Below the pieces are notes generated by a model. It made no database searches, was not told the origin of the DNA, and saw only the letters and a program-made list of their open reading frames with translations. From the NCBI GenBank assembly GCA_027625915.1, contig JANTQA010000044.1, forward strand, positions 372,001 to 436,000: 64,000 nucleotides of DNA, in the 5' to 3' direction. The stretch is from Anaeramoeba flamelloides. Lineage: Eukaryota; Metamonada; Anaeramoebidae. Position numbers and translations under genes: made by a program. Shown here piece by piece: positions 53,374 through 64,000 of this stretch (its first letter is position 1; each line of letters begins with the position of its first letter).

Positions 53374-55101
53374 ATGGGACAAAACCTTACTTCTGAAATC
53401 AAACACTTAAACGAAACAAGAGCAAGAACTTTGGATGCGTCGTCAAGAGGGCTTGTTACTATTGACGCAAGCATCCCACCATGCCCAAATTTAATTGAAT
53501 TAAATCTTTCAAACAACAAAATATCATCGATCCCTTCGATTCTGCTGAAAGACTTTGCCTCATTGAGGATTGTTGATCTTTCTTACAACAGCTTGAAAAC
53601 CATTGTTCCTGAAATTGCAATGCTCCAAAACTTGATGAAACTTTCGCTTGTTTCCAATCAAATGACAACACTTCCAAAAGAAATTTGCCAATGTACAGCT
53701 TTAATTGAACTCAATTTAAATGACAACGAAATTAGTTTCCTTCCAGACAGCATTGGTAAAGATTCAACAAATCCAATTTTTTACAAATAATAACAAAACA
53801 AAATAAAAAACAAATAAAATTTTTTTATTTATTATTCTTTCTTTCATTTCTTGGTTTGTTTGAAAACAAACAATGACCAAAATTCTCTTTCTTATCTTTT
53901 TTCTTATTTTTTTTTTTATTGATTTTTTTCTTTTAAATTTACTTTCCATCTTTCTTTTTTTTTTTTTTTTTTTTTTTTTTACTTCTTTTACTTCTCTTTT
54001 TCTTCTTTTTTTCCATTCGTTCCTTTAGGTGATCTTGAATTACTCAGAAAATTGTATGTTCACAAAAACCATTTAAAATCACTTCCTGATTCCATTGGCA
54101 ACCTTGTTTCTCTGATTGAATTAGATGTTGGAGACAATGACCTTACTGAGTTAAATGTAAACATTTTTGGATGTTCTGACCTTCGATACCTTGATGCAAG
54201 CAATAACACAATTTCAAATATTTCTGGAGAAGCAATTAAAGGACTTTCAAGACTCACAGTAAGAGATTTTTTGTTTCTTTTTTTTATGTGGGATAAATGT
54301 TTTTCGTTTTTTACAAATTTTAATTGACACCGAATTTTTATAATGTTAACACCCAATCGATTTGTAAAGAAGTTTATAGAATAACGATCCACATACAATC
54401 GAATTATTTTTAGATTTATAGCTTTATGGAGGATTTAAACATGATTTTTTACAATTTTTTTTTTAATTTTTTTTCCAAAAATAGATCAAAACCTTTTGAT
54501 AAAATAAAAAAAAATGAAAAAAGAAAAAGAAATCTTATTAAACAATACTAAAATAATACTGATTGAAAATTAACAGAAAGTGTGACAAAAAAGCATTCAA
54601 AAGTTACTGTAATGTAATCAATAAAATCTAATATTTGTATATTAAGGACTTTAAGATAAACCTTTAAAATGACTCCATTTTAAAAACCGTTTATTTACAA
54701 GTATTTATAATCATTAAATCACAAAAGTTTTTTTTTTTTTTTTTGGAAATGATAATTCAAGTTGGTTTTGATATTATATTTATAAATGATAATGATGGAA
54801 ATGATAAGAATAATAATCAATGTGTTAAAAGGGATGAGAAAAGTGGGAAACAACAAAAAAAATAATAATTTAATTGTTTAATTGATATATTTAAAAAAAA
54901 AAACTCACAAAATTTACAAAAATAAAATTTTGAAATATTATTTTCAAAAAAAAATTAAATTGACACATTATATTCTATTAATTTGTTTATTTATGAAAGA
55001 ATTAATCAATTTTTTTTAATTAATTGTTCTCAAATGATCTAATAAAAATTTCTTTTCCTTTTTTTTTATTTTGAAATATCTTTACATATAAATACACACA
55101 C

Positions 55102-55155
<54 letters not shown>

Positions 55156-55986
55156 TAATACATACATACATACATATATCCGGATAAATAATAATCGGAC
55201 AATAGTGTTTGAATTTTGGAGGAAATGAATTGACTGAATTACCTGAAGAAATGTCACAATTAGTAAATTTAAAGGAATTGTTGTTATATGAAAATAAATT
55301 TTCTTATTTCCCACGAGTTTTAACAAATCTATGGAATTTAGAAATTTTAGATCTCAATAACAACGAAATCAAAGAAGTTCCCATGCAAATCGCAGCAATG
55401 TTATCATTAAAAAATCTTTCATTAGCAGCAAATTCAATTAGAAATATCCCAAAAGAACTATCTGTTATGGTTTGCTCATTCATTTTATTTTGATTTGATT
55501 TTTGGTTCTCATTAATTATATTTAAATTAAACATTTTGAATTTTTCTTTTTTTTTATATTTTTATAATTTTATTATTTTTAACTCTTTAAAATTTAATCA
55601 ATCAATTAATGAATTGTTAAACCTATTCAACACAATCCAGACACATTTACAACAATTAAATTTACAAGAAAACCCACTTGTTTCAGCATTACAAGCTGTT
55701 TTCCAATACAATGAAAATTGGAAAGTTATTGAAGCAGTTTTTATGGTTCTTTCGTATGGAAATGCATGTAAGTTTAAAAACTTTGGCTTTTTTTTTTTTT
55801 ATCTTATTTTTTTCTTTACTGATTATAATTTATTTTTTCAATTATTAAACAATCTATTTTTTAATTTTTAAAAAATGTTTTTCTATTTAAACTGTTATAG
55901 CTAAAGGAGCAAAAGAATTTCTTGAAGAATTAGAACAATTAAAAGAACAATTTCGAAAACAAAAAGAAAATGAAGAAAATTTATAA
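53374..55986 (+). CDS. Leucine-rich repeat protein, SHOC2/PIRL-like, copy B
   Basis: Exons 53374-53755, 54029-54258, 55206-55469, 55641-55767 and 55901-55986, total 1089 nt, 362 residues plus TAA. Junctions restore LRR spacing each time: SIG|DLELL, SRLT|CLNFGGN, ELSVM|THLQQLNLQEN, GNA-S-KGAKEF. The start context and MGQNLT myristoylation-like end are the same as in copy A, and exon sequences appear identical or nearly so. The introns differ by an 875 bp segment and by CA-array length (intron 2 is 947 bp here, 1875 bp in copy A). Either a second functional gene or a recent copy; no defect is visible. Confidence 0.9.
55093..55153. repeat. CA microsatellite in intron 2 of LRR copy B
   Basis: About 30 CA units with one G interruption, ending 52 nt before the 3' splice site at 55204-55205. 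Confidence 0.9.
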
Positions 55987-58109
55987 TTAATTTCATTAAA
56001 ACCAGAAAATAATAAAAAGAAAAGAAAAACTTTTACATTAAATTCTCATCAAAAATAAAAAAAAAAAAAATACATTAAATATTAATTACAATTAGTTTTT
56101 TCTTTAATAAATTGTTTTTTATCTTTATCAATTATTCTTATTTCTTTCATTTCAATTTTTCACTTGTACAAATATTGGAAATTAAATATTGTTTCCTATT
56201 TGGTATTTGAAAAAAAGGTCCCAACACAATCAAAAAGAATTCAGAAAATCAGCTTCAGGTAAATATAAATTGAAACTAACATGATTTTAATTTTTTGATA
56301 AGGATAAAATTAAAATCTGATACTTTCCCATTTTAAAAATTGTATTTCAATCGTAAAGTTTAAATTAAATCACATTAACAAATTCTTTCAATAAATTCTA
56401 TCTTTGAGAGTATAATACAAAATAATTACTAATAAATAATAGTTACGATTCCAAAAAGTACTCAAGTAAAAATAAGATGAGAAAAATCAAAGTTAAAATA
56501 CCAGATTTTCAAAAAATAAAATAGTAAATGTGAAAGGACTTGGATCTTTTTTTGATCTCTCAAATTTTCTGAATCTCCCTTCAGGTTCAAAATAAAATGG
56601 AACTGTATTTTGAAAATTTAACTTATATTTTTCAGAGAAAATTACATATAAATCCCTTCATAAATTGGAAATGGATTCAGAAATACTATAATTAAACAAA
56701 CATTGAAAGATCGACAAAACTTTATACTTTTTAAAAAATTTTGAGGTGTTGAAAAAAAGAAGAAAAAACAAATCATTTTTAAAACCGAAAATCAATTGTT
56801 TGTCATTCTTTTAACAAGTTGACTTATCTTGACAAACCATACTTTAAAGCAAACAAAAAAACAAAATCTTTGAAGATCTTTCATTCTAAAAGTTAGAAAA
56901 GAATATTTTCATATACTTTTTAAAAAAGAAAATTACAGAAATAACTGAATCTTAAATGATTATAAACTTTTCAATTTTTTATTCCTCACAGGTTAATTTA
57001 GTCACTTTAAAAATTTAATAATTCGAAATCTCTTTACAAAAGGTATCTTCCAAAAGATTAACTTTGAAATTATGAAAAACTAGAAGATTATAGGTTTGAA
57101 AAAAAAATTAAAATTTCAAGAAAGAGTTTTAATAGAAGAAAAAAAATAGGTATTTTCAATTTGATAAATACATTTTTTGAAACATAAACCTTCTTACCAA
57201 AAAGAAAATTAAAACCAATGTTTTTTTTTGAGGGGGCATAACTAAGAAGATTATGATTTATGTGAATAGATAAAATTTTTAGATCTTTGAAAAGAAAGTT
57301 AATTCTATAAAAAAAAGAAAATTTAAAATTATAACTTTTAATTTGTATATAAACTTTGTTTCTGCCAAAGGCACCCAATATTTTTTTCAAATATAAATTA
57401 TTTTTTAAAAATGAATTTAAAGAACAAATAAGAAATAAGCACAATAATAGACATCAAAGAATTTTTGATATACATCTGAAAGAAAACTAATTAATCAATG
57501 TCTTTTATTAAAAATTTCAAAACTCAAATTCTTAGGGGAACGATTCAGAAAAACAACAATTTTCATTTTGATAATCGACTAGTATTTGAATAATTAATAG
57601 AAAACAATTTTCAGTTCATTTTACATACTTTTCTTTTAGAAATCAAGTCACCAAACGAAGTATGTTGTTATTTGTGGTCTATATTTGAAAAAGAAAATGA
57701 AAATGAAGTCAAAATTTTTCACATTTATAATTCAAATATCAGGATCAAAGATTGAATAAAATTCCAATAGAAATCAATATGATTTCTCAACAATCATTTC
57801 TATGGTTTCAATACCCTTAGAATAACACCTTTTTACCAAGTGACTATTGATCTTGCAATAAAAAAATTTTTTGCAACTGAATTAGGTGAAAAAAAAATTT
57901 AAAAAAAAAAGGAAAAAAAAGTAAAAATGTGCGAAAATGATTTCAATTTTGAAAATTTCCAAAATAAATTGTCTAATATCCATTCTATCCTTTAAAAAAA
58001 ATACATTTCATCAATTATAACTGGATTTCTTTGACTGGAAAATATTTTATATATTACAAGTGTAGAACAGAAATAATCAGAAGATTTTAAAAATTAATAA
58101 TTGAATAAA

Positions 58110-58430
58110 AAAAAATGTTAAGAATAAATATAAATCAAAAAAATGTTAACAATAATAAATCAACAATTGAGTAAATATTGAAGATTAAGACCATTTTCTA
58201 TGGAATTGTCCAGCCTATGAAAATAATAGCAAAACCTGGATCTATGAATTAAACAAAATGAATATCTCTGATATATTAAAAAATACTATTATTAAAAAAA
58301 AAAATTCAATATGTTTATTAACCTTAGTGGGTAATAAACTTATTTTTGAGTCTAAAATAAAATTTACAAATAAAAATTTAGGAATTCTGAAAAGAAAAAA
58401 AAAAGGGTGTTAATAGCTCCTCTGTAATTA
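58110..58430 (+). mobile_element. LINE 3' tail, best preserved copy
   Basis: The plus strand reads HFLWNCPAYENNSKTWIYEL, then about 50 more codons to a TAA near 58410. The H.L..C..Y pattern is the C-terminal zinc-knuckle-like end of LINE ORF2 proteins. An in-frame TAA lies just before HFL. It is related to the tails at 29.3, 34.4 and possibly 11.6 kb but has no palindrome array after it. Confidence 0.6.
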
Positions 58431-58635
58431 ATAAAAAAATAAATAATTTGTTTTTTTTTTCTTAGGAAGATGTGTATTCTTTTTTTATTAATTAGATAAA
58501 TTTTTAGTACTTTTTTAAAATAGATTTTTCTAGAATCATTTGAACTTTTTTTTCATAAATACTGTATGTTTTCAAATATATCATTTAAGGATTACCTCGC
58601 CTAAAAAACTACTGAATAAAATAAAGTTAAAAACA

Positions 58636-59384
58636 TTATTGAATAATTTCCTTTATCTCTTGGGATCCAGAAGAACTATAAAATTTCAAAATTTTTGGGA
58701 ATCTAAAATTTACCGTAATCAAATTCTTAATAGTAAGATGGCAGTAAAAACCAAAACCCATTCTTTTTTGTTCTAATTTAAGTATTATCATGTTTCCATT
58801 AAAGACCTTCAAAAAAATCAACTCTTCTCAAAAATTTTGTAATTGTTTGAAGGACTATCTAAAATAAAGCCACCATAGGATTCTTACGAATCGAAACATC
58901 AGTGAATTAGACTCTTTATTTCTTTAGATCAAGAAGAACTAAATATTTCGAAAAATTTAGTAAAAGGTATTTTTACGAGATCATACAGTTAATTGGAAGA
59001 TGGTAGTAAAATCCTAAACCCAACCCTTTTTGTTCTAACTCGATTTTTTAAGAGGTTTTTCTTGGAAAATAGATAATATTTGCCTTAGAACATAAAAGAA
59101 TGGGTTTTGGTTTTTACTGCCATCTTACTATTAAGTATCTTTTCTGACAAATTTATTTATTCCTAAATTTTTGACATTTATAGTTCTTTTGGATCTCAAG
59201 AAATAAAGAGTCCAATTCACTGATGTTTTAATTTGTAAGATTTCTATGGTGGCTTTATTTTAGATAGTCCTTAAGTGTAAGTTACAATAAATAATTCGAT
59301 CAGACAAAATTTTTTATTCCTAAAAATTTTGAAATTTTATAGTTCTTCTGGATCCCAAGAGATAAAGGAAATTATTCAACAATA
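58636..59384. repeat. Nested foldback (inverted repeats A-B-B'-A')
   Basis: Block B 58851-59033 and B' 59094-59275 are inverted copies of about 180 bp with a 60 bp spacer; for example CTAAAATAAAGCCACCATAG pairs with CTATGGTGGCTTTATTTTAG. Outer block A (58636-58700, CTCTTGGGATCCAGAAGAAC) pairs with 59322-59384. AGTAAGATGGCAGTAAAAAC at 58731 pairs with 59100-59130. A and B also resemble each other, so duplication preceded the fold. Confidence 0.75.
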
Positions 59385-60160
59385 CTTTGAACGATATACC
59401 CTTGAAAGTGATTTAATAATAGATATCCCTTGATCTGTTTTTCATTTACTTGGATTTCTGGATATTATTTTCACCCAAAGAAACAAGTATTTTTTTTTTG
59501 TATTCTGATATAATCTTCTTATACAAAGCAGGAGAAAAAATGATCAATTTCTTTTATATCTAACTATTTACAGTCTTCTTATTAGTCTTTATTTCGAGAT
59601 TTGAAACTTTAAATTAGTTAAAAAAAATTGAATAGAAAAAGTCTATCCGGGTTTATTCAGAAAAATGTTAGAAAGGTTTTTGTTTTAAGGTCGGTTTTTT
59701 TCGGATTTATTAACTATCAACTCGCTTAGAATTATGAAATTTATTCTTTGAAATGTAAAAATATCTTGTGAATAAGTCAATTTTTGGAAAGATCTTGTCT
59801 CTAAAATGTTTTGAAAATAGAGATTTAGGATTTTGAAAAAGGAATAATAAAAAATATTTTTCAAGTGTTTACCAGATTTTTCTGTTTTACTGATCTCATT
59901 AAACCCTCATAATACAACTAAAATTTTCTAAAATAATAAACTTTTATCTTTCCCAAGTGCCAGTTTTATGTTGAAAAATATTCAACAACCTTAATTTTTA
60001 TCAAAGATCAAAATATCTTTTTATTTTTTTTCTTTTTACTCAACATCACTCAATCTTCTCTTTTTTGAATTTTTTTTCCAGCTTTTTCCATTCCTTTCCT
60101 TTTAATTTGAATTAAACAATCAAAACCATTGAAAAAAATCTCCAACAAGAGCCAACAAAA

Positions 60161-60451
60161 ATGAGCAAACAAGCAAAAAAGAAACGAAATACTAAATCAA
60201 ACAACTATCGAGCGAAGCAAAAAGATTATATTAACTCTCTTGAAAACAGAGTCGAGGAACTTGAGAAAGAAAACACAGGATTTAGAATCAAAGAAAGTGG
60301 TTTGAAATCTGAAATCAATACCTTGTCAGAACAATTGAATTATTTCCAAGGCTTTATGAACAAAATGATGTCACTCGTTTATAAAAACGTTTCATCAAAT
60401 AAAGTCCCAAACAATTATAGTTCTGATCTTGGCTTTGATATTGAAAATTAA
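60161..60451 (+). CDS. Small bZIP-like protein
   Basis: A 96-residue intronless frame starting MSKQAKKKRN and ending DIEN then TAA. A basic segment (about 4-22) is followed by heptads L-x6-L-x6-F-x6-L-x6-L from residue 27 (NSLENRVEEL onward), with nine residues between Arg18 and the first Leu as in bZIP factors. The usual invariant Asn of the basic region (N-x7-R) is Arg in this register, so DNA binding may differ or be lost. bZIP proteins act as dimeric transcription factors in the nucleus. It could also be a plain coiled-coil protein. The region just upstream is pyrimidine-rich and may be the promoter. Confidence 0.6.
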   Translation: MSKQAKKKRNTKSNNYRAKQKDYINSLENRVEELEKENTGFRIKESGLKSEINTLSEQLNYFQGFMNKMMSLVYKNVSSNKVPNNYSSDLGFDIEN

Positions 60452-61197
60452 TGCTGGGATCAACAACACAATAATCAACAATCCCTTTTTTTTTTGTTTA
60501 TTTTTTTTAAAAAAAAAAATTTTTTTTTATTTTATTCACCAACCTATCTGGGGAATAACTTTGAAACACTTAACAATTTTGAAATATTCAGGTTTCAGTC
60601 ATGAACAAATGTTTTTTTAATTATTTATTCAATTATCTGATCATTGAAATAATTTTTGTTTTTTTGATCCAAAAATTCCTTATTTTTATTTATTTTTTTT
60701 TTTTTATTTTTTCTGAAAAACACAATTCGAAAGCATTTTTTAATCACCATTTTAACAAGAAAAAAAGTAACCAAAAGAACAACTCTTTTTCTTTTTATTC
60801 TTTTTTAATTTTTTTTTTTCTTTCATTTTGATCCTTTAAAATACAAATCTCAAACCATTAATAGCAAACAAAATTTTTCATCCATAAGAAATTAAAATAT
60901 TGGCTTTGATATCAGTTGGTTAAGCTTTCTCGTTTTCATAGAATTCAAATCTTCTAGTTTTCTTGTCTTTTGCCTTCTTGAAACCCTTCTGCAACATTTG
61001 AAAAACAATAAAACCGAAGAATTATCGGAAAAAATCTGTGTCTTTTTTTCTTCGAGAGACGGTCCATCATTCTCAAAGTTTAGAAGTGCTTTCAGATACT
61101 ATTTGTTGCAAAATAAATAGAACAAAATTTTCATTCAGCTTTTCTCAAAAAAAAAAGATTTCTAAATTGTGTCACAATTCCAATTTTAAATTCTTAA
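60452..61197. other. Spacer after bZIP-like gene
   Basis: T-rich and A-rich low complexity; a block at 61085-61135 (ACTATTTGTTGCAAAATAAA) repeats one at about 40866. No gene seen. Confidence 0.5.
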
Positions 61198-62417
61198 GGG
61201 AGTAGCTACACCATAAGAAATGATAAAAATTTGTGAGAGAGGAGATAAGAGGATTTTATTTTAGTGGCGTGTGATCGTAGATTCTCTAAAAATTTATTTA
61301 AAAAAATTATTTGATATTTTTTTTTTAGTAATGTTTAACCTAAAAAAAAAAAAGAGAAATAATTGATGAAATAGTTTAGAATTTTTTTTTTATTAAAATA
61401 AACTTAATTCCAAAAATTTGGGCACAGTTTAAACAGTCGAAAGAATAACAATATCATACTTAACATTCAATTCGAAATTATTTGATTTTACAAATGATTT
61501 CATTTTTTGTCTTTTTTGTTTTTGTTTTCATTTCGTTTTTTTCGAGTTACGAAATCTGTTTCCTTTGATCTTGAATTTTTTTTTCGATGGTTGATAGAAT
61601 GTTAGTGTGAGTTTCTTAAATTGAAAAACCACATACAATAGGTCCATTGTCTCTTATCTATTGATCGATCAACAATTGTTGGCGTAATTTTAATAAATTT
61701 ACCAATACATTTTTAATTCTGATCGTTTCCTTATTATGCACATACAGGCTTTGATTTTTTTTGTTTTATATTGTTTTCTTGTATTTGGATTAAAAAGATT
61801 ACTTATATAAACATTAATACTATGTGACTTAGATGTGATTTTATATTACCTGTGGAAAAATATAATAAATCAGTTTATTTTCCTATTTTTGATTTGAGAT
61901 GTGTACAATTTTTTGGAATGGAGGTTAAGTTTTTTTTATTGGGATAAGATAATTTTAGATTCATAGATTAAAACTTATAGTTATTTTGACTTTAAAATTT
62001 GATAGAATATAATCATATTCACTTCTCCAATTCCACCAAATCCAACTATTTTAAATCTTAACAAGTAATGGTTTGGAATAATTATTTTTTTTTTGGAATC
62101 CTTCTAGCTATTTAAACCCAATTTGTATTTCCGTTTGTGATTCTCTCGATTGTAATGTTGTTGTACTTTTTAAACAAAATCCATTTATTCCTAATGTTAC
62201 TCATAAAAAAAATGTTTCTAATTGCTTTTTCTTTTGATGATTAAAAAAATTCAAAAATGATGAAAAAATAAAAAATGAAAAAAATAAATGCCCCAATAGA
62301 ATGTTGATATAAAGACAAAAGATAAGTCATTCATCATTTGAAACACTCTTTTAAGCAATTCAACCCAACATTCTATTGTGGCAATTTCTTTGAGACTCTG
62401 AAAAAAAAAATTACAGA
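61198..62417. mobile_element. TTAA-2 element, copy 1 (right end missing)
   Basis: Starts GGGAGTAGCTACACCATAAG directly after TTAA (61194-61197) and aligns with 62433-63660. The right terminal part is absent. It includes a reversed Tc1-like element (61401-61931) and, near 62288-62390, a hairpin with arms AATAGAATGTTG and CAACATTCTATT. Confidence 0.6.
61401..61931 (-). mobile_element. Tc1-like non-autonomous element, copy 3
   Basis: Starts AACTTAATTCCAAAAATTTG after TA and runs in reverse orientation relative to 5104-5635 (CAACAATTGTTGGCG, GATTACTTATATAAACATTA). It lies inside TTAA-2 copy 1. Confidence 0.6.
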
Positions 62418-62432
62418 CAGTTTCACTTTTAA

Positions 62433-63809
62433 GGGAGTAGCTACACCATAAGAGATGATAGAAATTTCAGAGAGGCGAGATAAGAACATTTTATTTTAGT
62501 GGCGTGTGATCGTAGATTCTCTAAAATTTTTTTTAAAAAAATTATTTGATATTTTAATTTTTAGTAATGTTAAACAATTAAAAAAAAGAGAATATATTGA
62601 TAAAATAGTTTTTTTTTTTTATTATTTTTTTATTAAAATAAACTTAATTCCATTAATTTGGACACAGTTTAAAGGGTTGGAAAAATAACAATAACATGAT
62701 TTACATCCAATTGGAAAATAATTTTAATTCAACAAACTATTTTCATTTTTTGTCTTTTTTGTTTTTGTTTCCTTTTCTTTTTTTCAGTTACTTAATCGGT
62801 TTAGTTAGACCTGAAAATTTTTGATAGATGGTTGATAGATGGTTACAGTTGAGTATCTTAAAGTGGAAAATCCACATACAACCGGTGCATGGTATCTTAT
62901 CATTTGATCGATCAACCATTGTTGGTGTAATTTTAACAAATCTACCAATATATTTTTTGTTCAAACTCTTTCATTTCAGCTCGTTTCATTTTTTTTGGAC
63001 ACACTTGTTTTGATTTGAGTTTATATTGTTTTCTTATATTTGGATGAAAATAATTACTTAAAAAACCATTAATACTATGTTACTTAAATATGGTTTTATA
63101 TTAAGTTTCGAAAAATATCATAAATTGAGTTTTTGTTTGCCTATTTTTGATTTTAGATGAGTCCAAATTTTTGGAATGGGGTTTAAGTTTTTTTTTTTTG
63201 GGAGAAGATAATTTCAGATTCTTAGAATAAAACTTATAACTATTTTGTGATTTAAACTTTGATAACATATAATCAGATTCACTTCTCATATTCCACTAAA
63301 CACAACGATTTAAAATCCTAACAAGTAATAATTTGACTTAATTATTCTTTTTTTTTGGAATCCTTCTAGCTAATTAAGTCCCATTTATGTTTCCTTTTAT
63401 GATTCTCTCGATTGTAATATTGCTGTTCTTTTTAAACAAAATCCATTAATCCTAAATGTCACTGATAAAAAAATATTTCTAATTGCTTTATGTTGCCAGG
63501 ATTAAAAAAAATCTCAAAAATGATGAAAAAATAAAAAATGAAAAAATTAAATGCCACAATAGAATGTTGAGAGAAGAATAAAAGATAAGTCATTCAACAT
63601 TCAAAACACTATTTTAAGCAATTCAACTCAACACTCTATTGTGGCAATTTCTTTGAGACTTTGAAAAAAAAAATTTAAAAAAGCTAATGAATGAAGTACT
63701 TTAAATAATAAAAATCAATGAGGTATAACCAGAGTAAAAAAAGTTATTTTCTGATCCTCTTGAGAAATTGCAAAAAAGTGAAAAATTTTTCTTTACCGTG
63801 GCTACTCCC
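62433..63809. mobile_element. TTAA-2 element, copy 2 (both ends present)
   Basis: Left GGGAGTAGCTACACC and right GTGGCTACTCCC are inverted; TTAA flanks at 62429-62432 and 63810-63813. No transposase frame found. It contains a Tc1-like element (62641-63189) at the same place as copy 1, and a hairpin near 63548-63650 with arms CCACAATAGAATGTTGAG and its near complement. Confidence 0.7.
62641..63189 (-). mobile_element. Tc1-like non-autonomous element, copy 4
   Basis: Starts AACTTAATTCCATTAATTTG after TA, right end CCAAATTTTTGGAATGGGG; same reversed orientation as copy 3 and same position in its host element. Confidence 0.6.
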
Positions 63810-63813
63810 TTAA

Positions 63814-63970
63814 GGCACAAACTTTCAACGAAATTTAAGGCACAAAAAAAATCTCAAATAAGGCACAAAATTTGAATTATCGTAAAATAAATTGTAAAAA
63901 AAAAAATTACAAATTTTGTACCTTAATTTGAGATTGTTTTGTGCCTTAAATTTCGTTGAAAGTTTGTACC
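63814..63970. mobile_element. 157 bp palindromic MITE, family TTAA-3
   Basis: Flanked by TTAA on both sides (63810-63813, 63971-63974). The left half GGCACAAACTTTCAACGAAA and the right half ending TTTCGTTGAAAGTTTGTACC pair over almost their full length of about 70 bp, with a short central loop. It lies directly against the right end of TTAA-2 copy 2. Confidence 0.8.
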
Positions 63971-64000
63971 TTAAAAGTGAAACTGACTGGAAAAAATATA

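Larger units (their letters stand above)
53255..56160 (+). repeat. Right arm of inverted gene duplication
   Basis: Reverse-complement match to 23712-27540. Ends at about 53255 (after TTATTAGAAT read in reverse) and about 56160, with unrelated flanks on both sides. Confidence 0.9.
56161..60160. other. Intergenic region with LINE tail and foldback
   Basis: 56.2-58.1 kb shows nothing I can assign; a 118-codon minus frame at 57088-57444 is Phe/Lys/Ile-rich and unassigned. A LINE tail is at 58110-58430 and a foldback at 58636-59384. 59.4-60.1 kb is spacer and the bZIP-like gene's upstream region. Confidence 0.5.

Overview
The window looks like nuclear DNA of a very AT-rich, intron-bearing protist. 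Coding segments are rich in Lys, Asn, Ile and Glu. Introns are GT-AG and range from about 50 bp to about 6.5 kb. The gene set is eukaryotic housekeeping (splicing factor SF3B3, nucleolar NOM1, a CLASP-type TOG protein) plus signalling proteins (RasGAP-like, LRR, bZIP-like). One gene of bacterial type, the citrate lyase alpha subunit, would fit an anaerobic or microaerophilic lineage such as the anaeramoebids; that placement is inference only.

Layout. 1-2687: repeats and AT-rich spacer. 2688-4878 (+): RasGAP-like gene. 5104-5635: short Tc1-like element. About 6.7-14.93 kb (-): decayed CLASP-like gene whose 3 kb intron holds a LINE tail and a CA microsatellite. 17029-18735 (-): citF. 20015-21151: TTAA-flanked DNA element. 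23874-27416 (-): five-exon LRR gene, copy A. 27.5-32.2 kb: repeats. 32320-39296 (-): NOM1 with a 4.5 kb intron. 39661-50338 (+): SF3B3, head to head with NOM1, with a 6.5 kb first intron. 50.3-53.2 kb: empty spacer. 53374-55986 (+): LRR gene, copy B, an inverted near-identical duplicate of copy A. 58.1-59.4 kb: LINE tail and a large foldback. 60161-60451 (+): bZIP-like gene. 61.2-64 kb: nested TTAA-flanked elements.

NOM1 and SF3B3 share a 364 bp divergent promoter region. The two LRR copies are the only duplicated gene and match through exons and introns up to the UTRs.

The most unusual content is in the mobile DNA. LINE 3' ends are followed by a short AGTGCC-type repeat and then by arrays of palindromes (about 30-150 bp) separated by CTAAC-containing spacers; similar arrays also stand alone. 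Two diverged copies of one TTAA element each hold a 22-23 bp hairpin at the same position whose arm sequences differ almost entirely while staying self-complementary. Three genes carry a CA microsatellite about 30-50 nt before a 3' splice site.

Limits: all homology calls were made by eye from remembered family patterns. Start exons of the RasGAP-like and citF genes were not found. I recognised no tRNA, rRNA or CRISPR.
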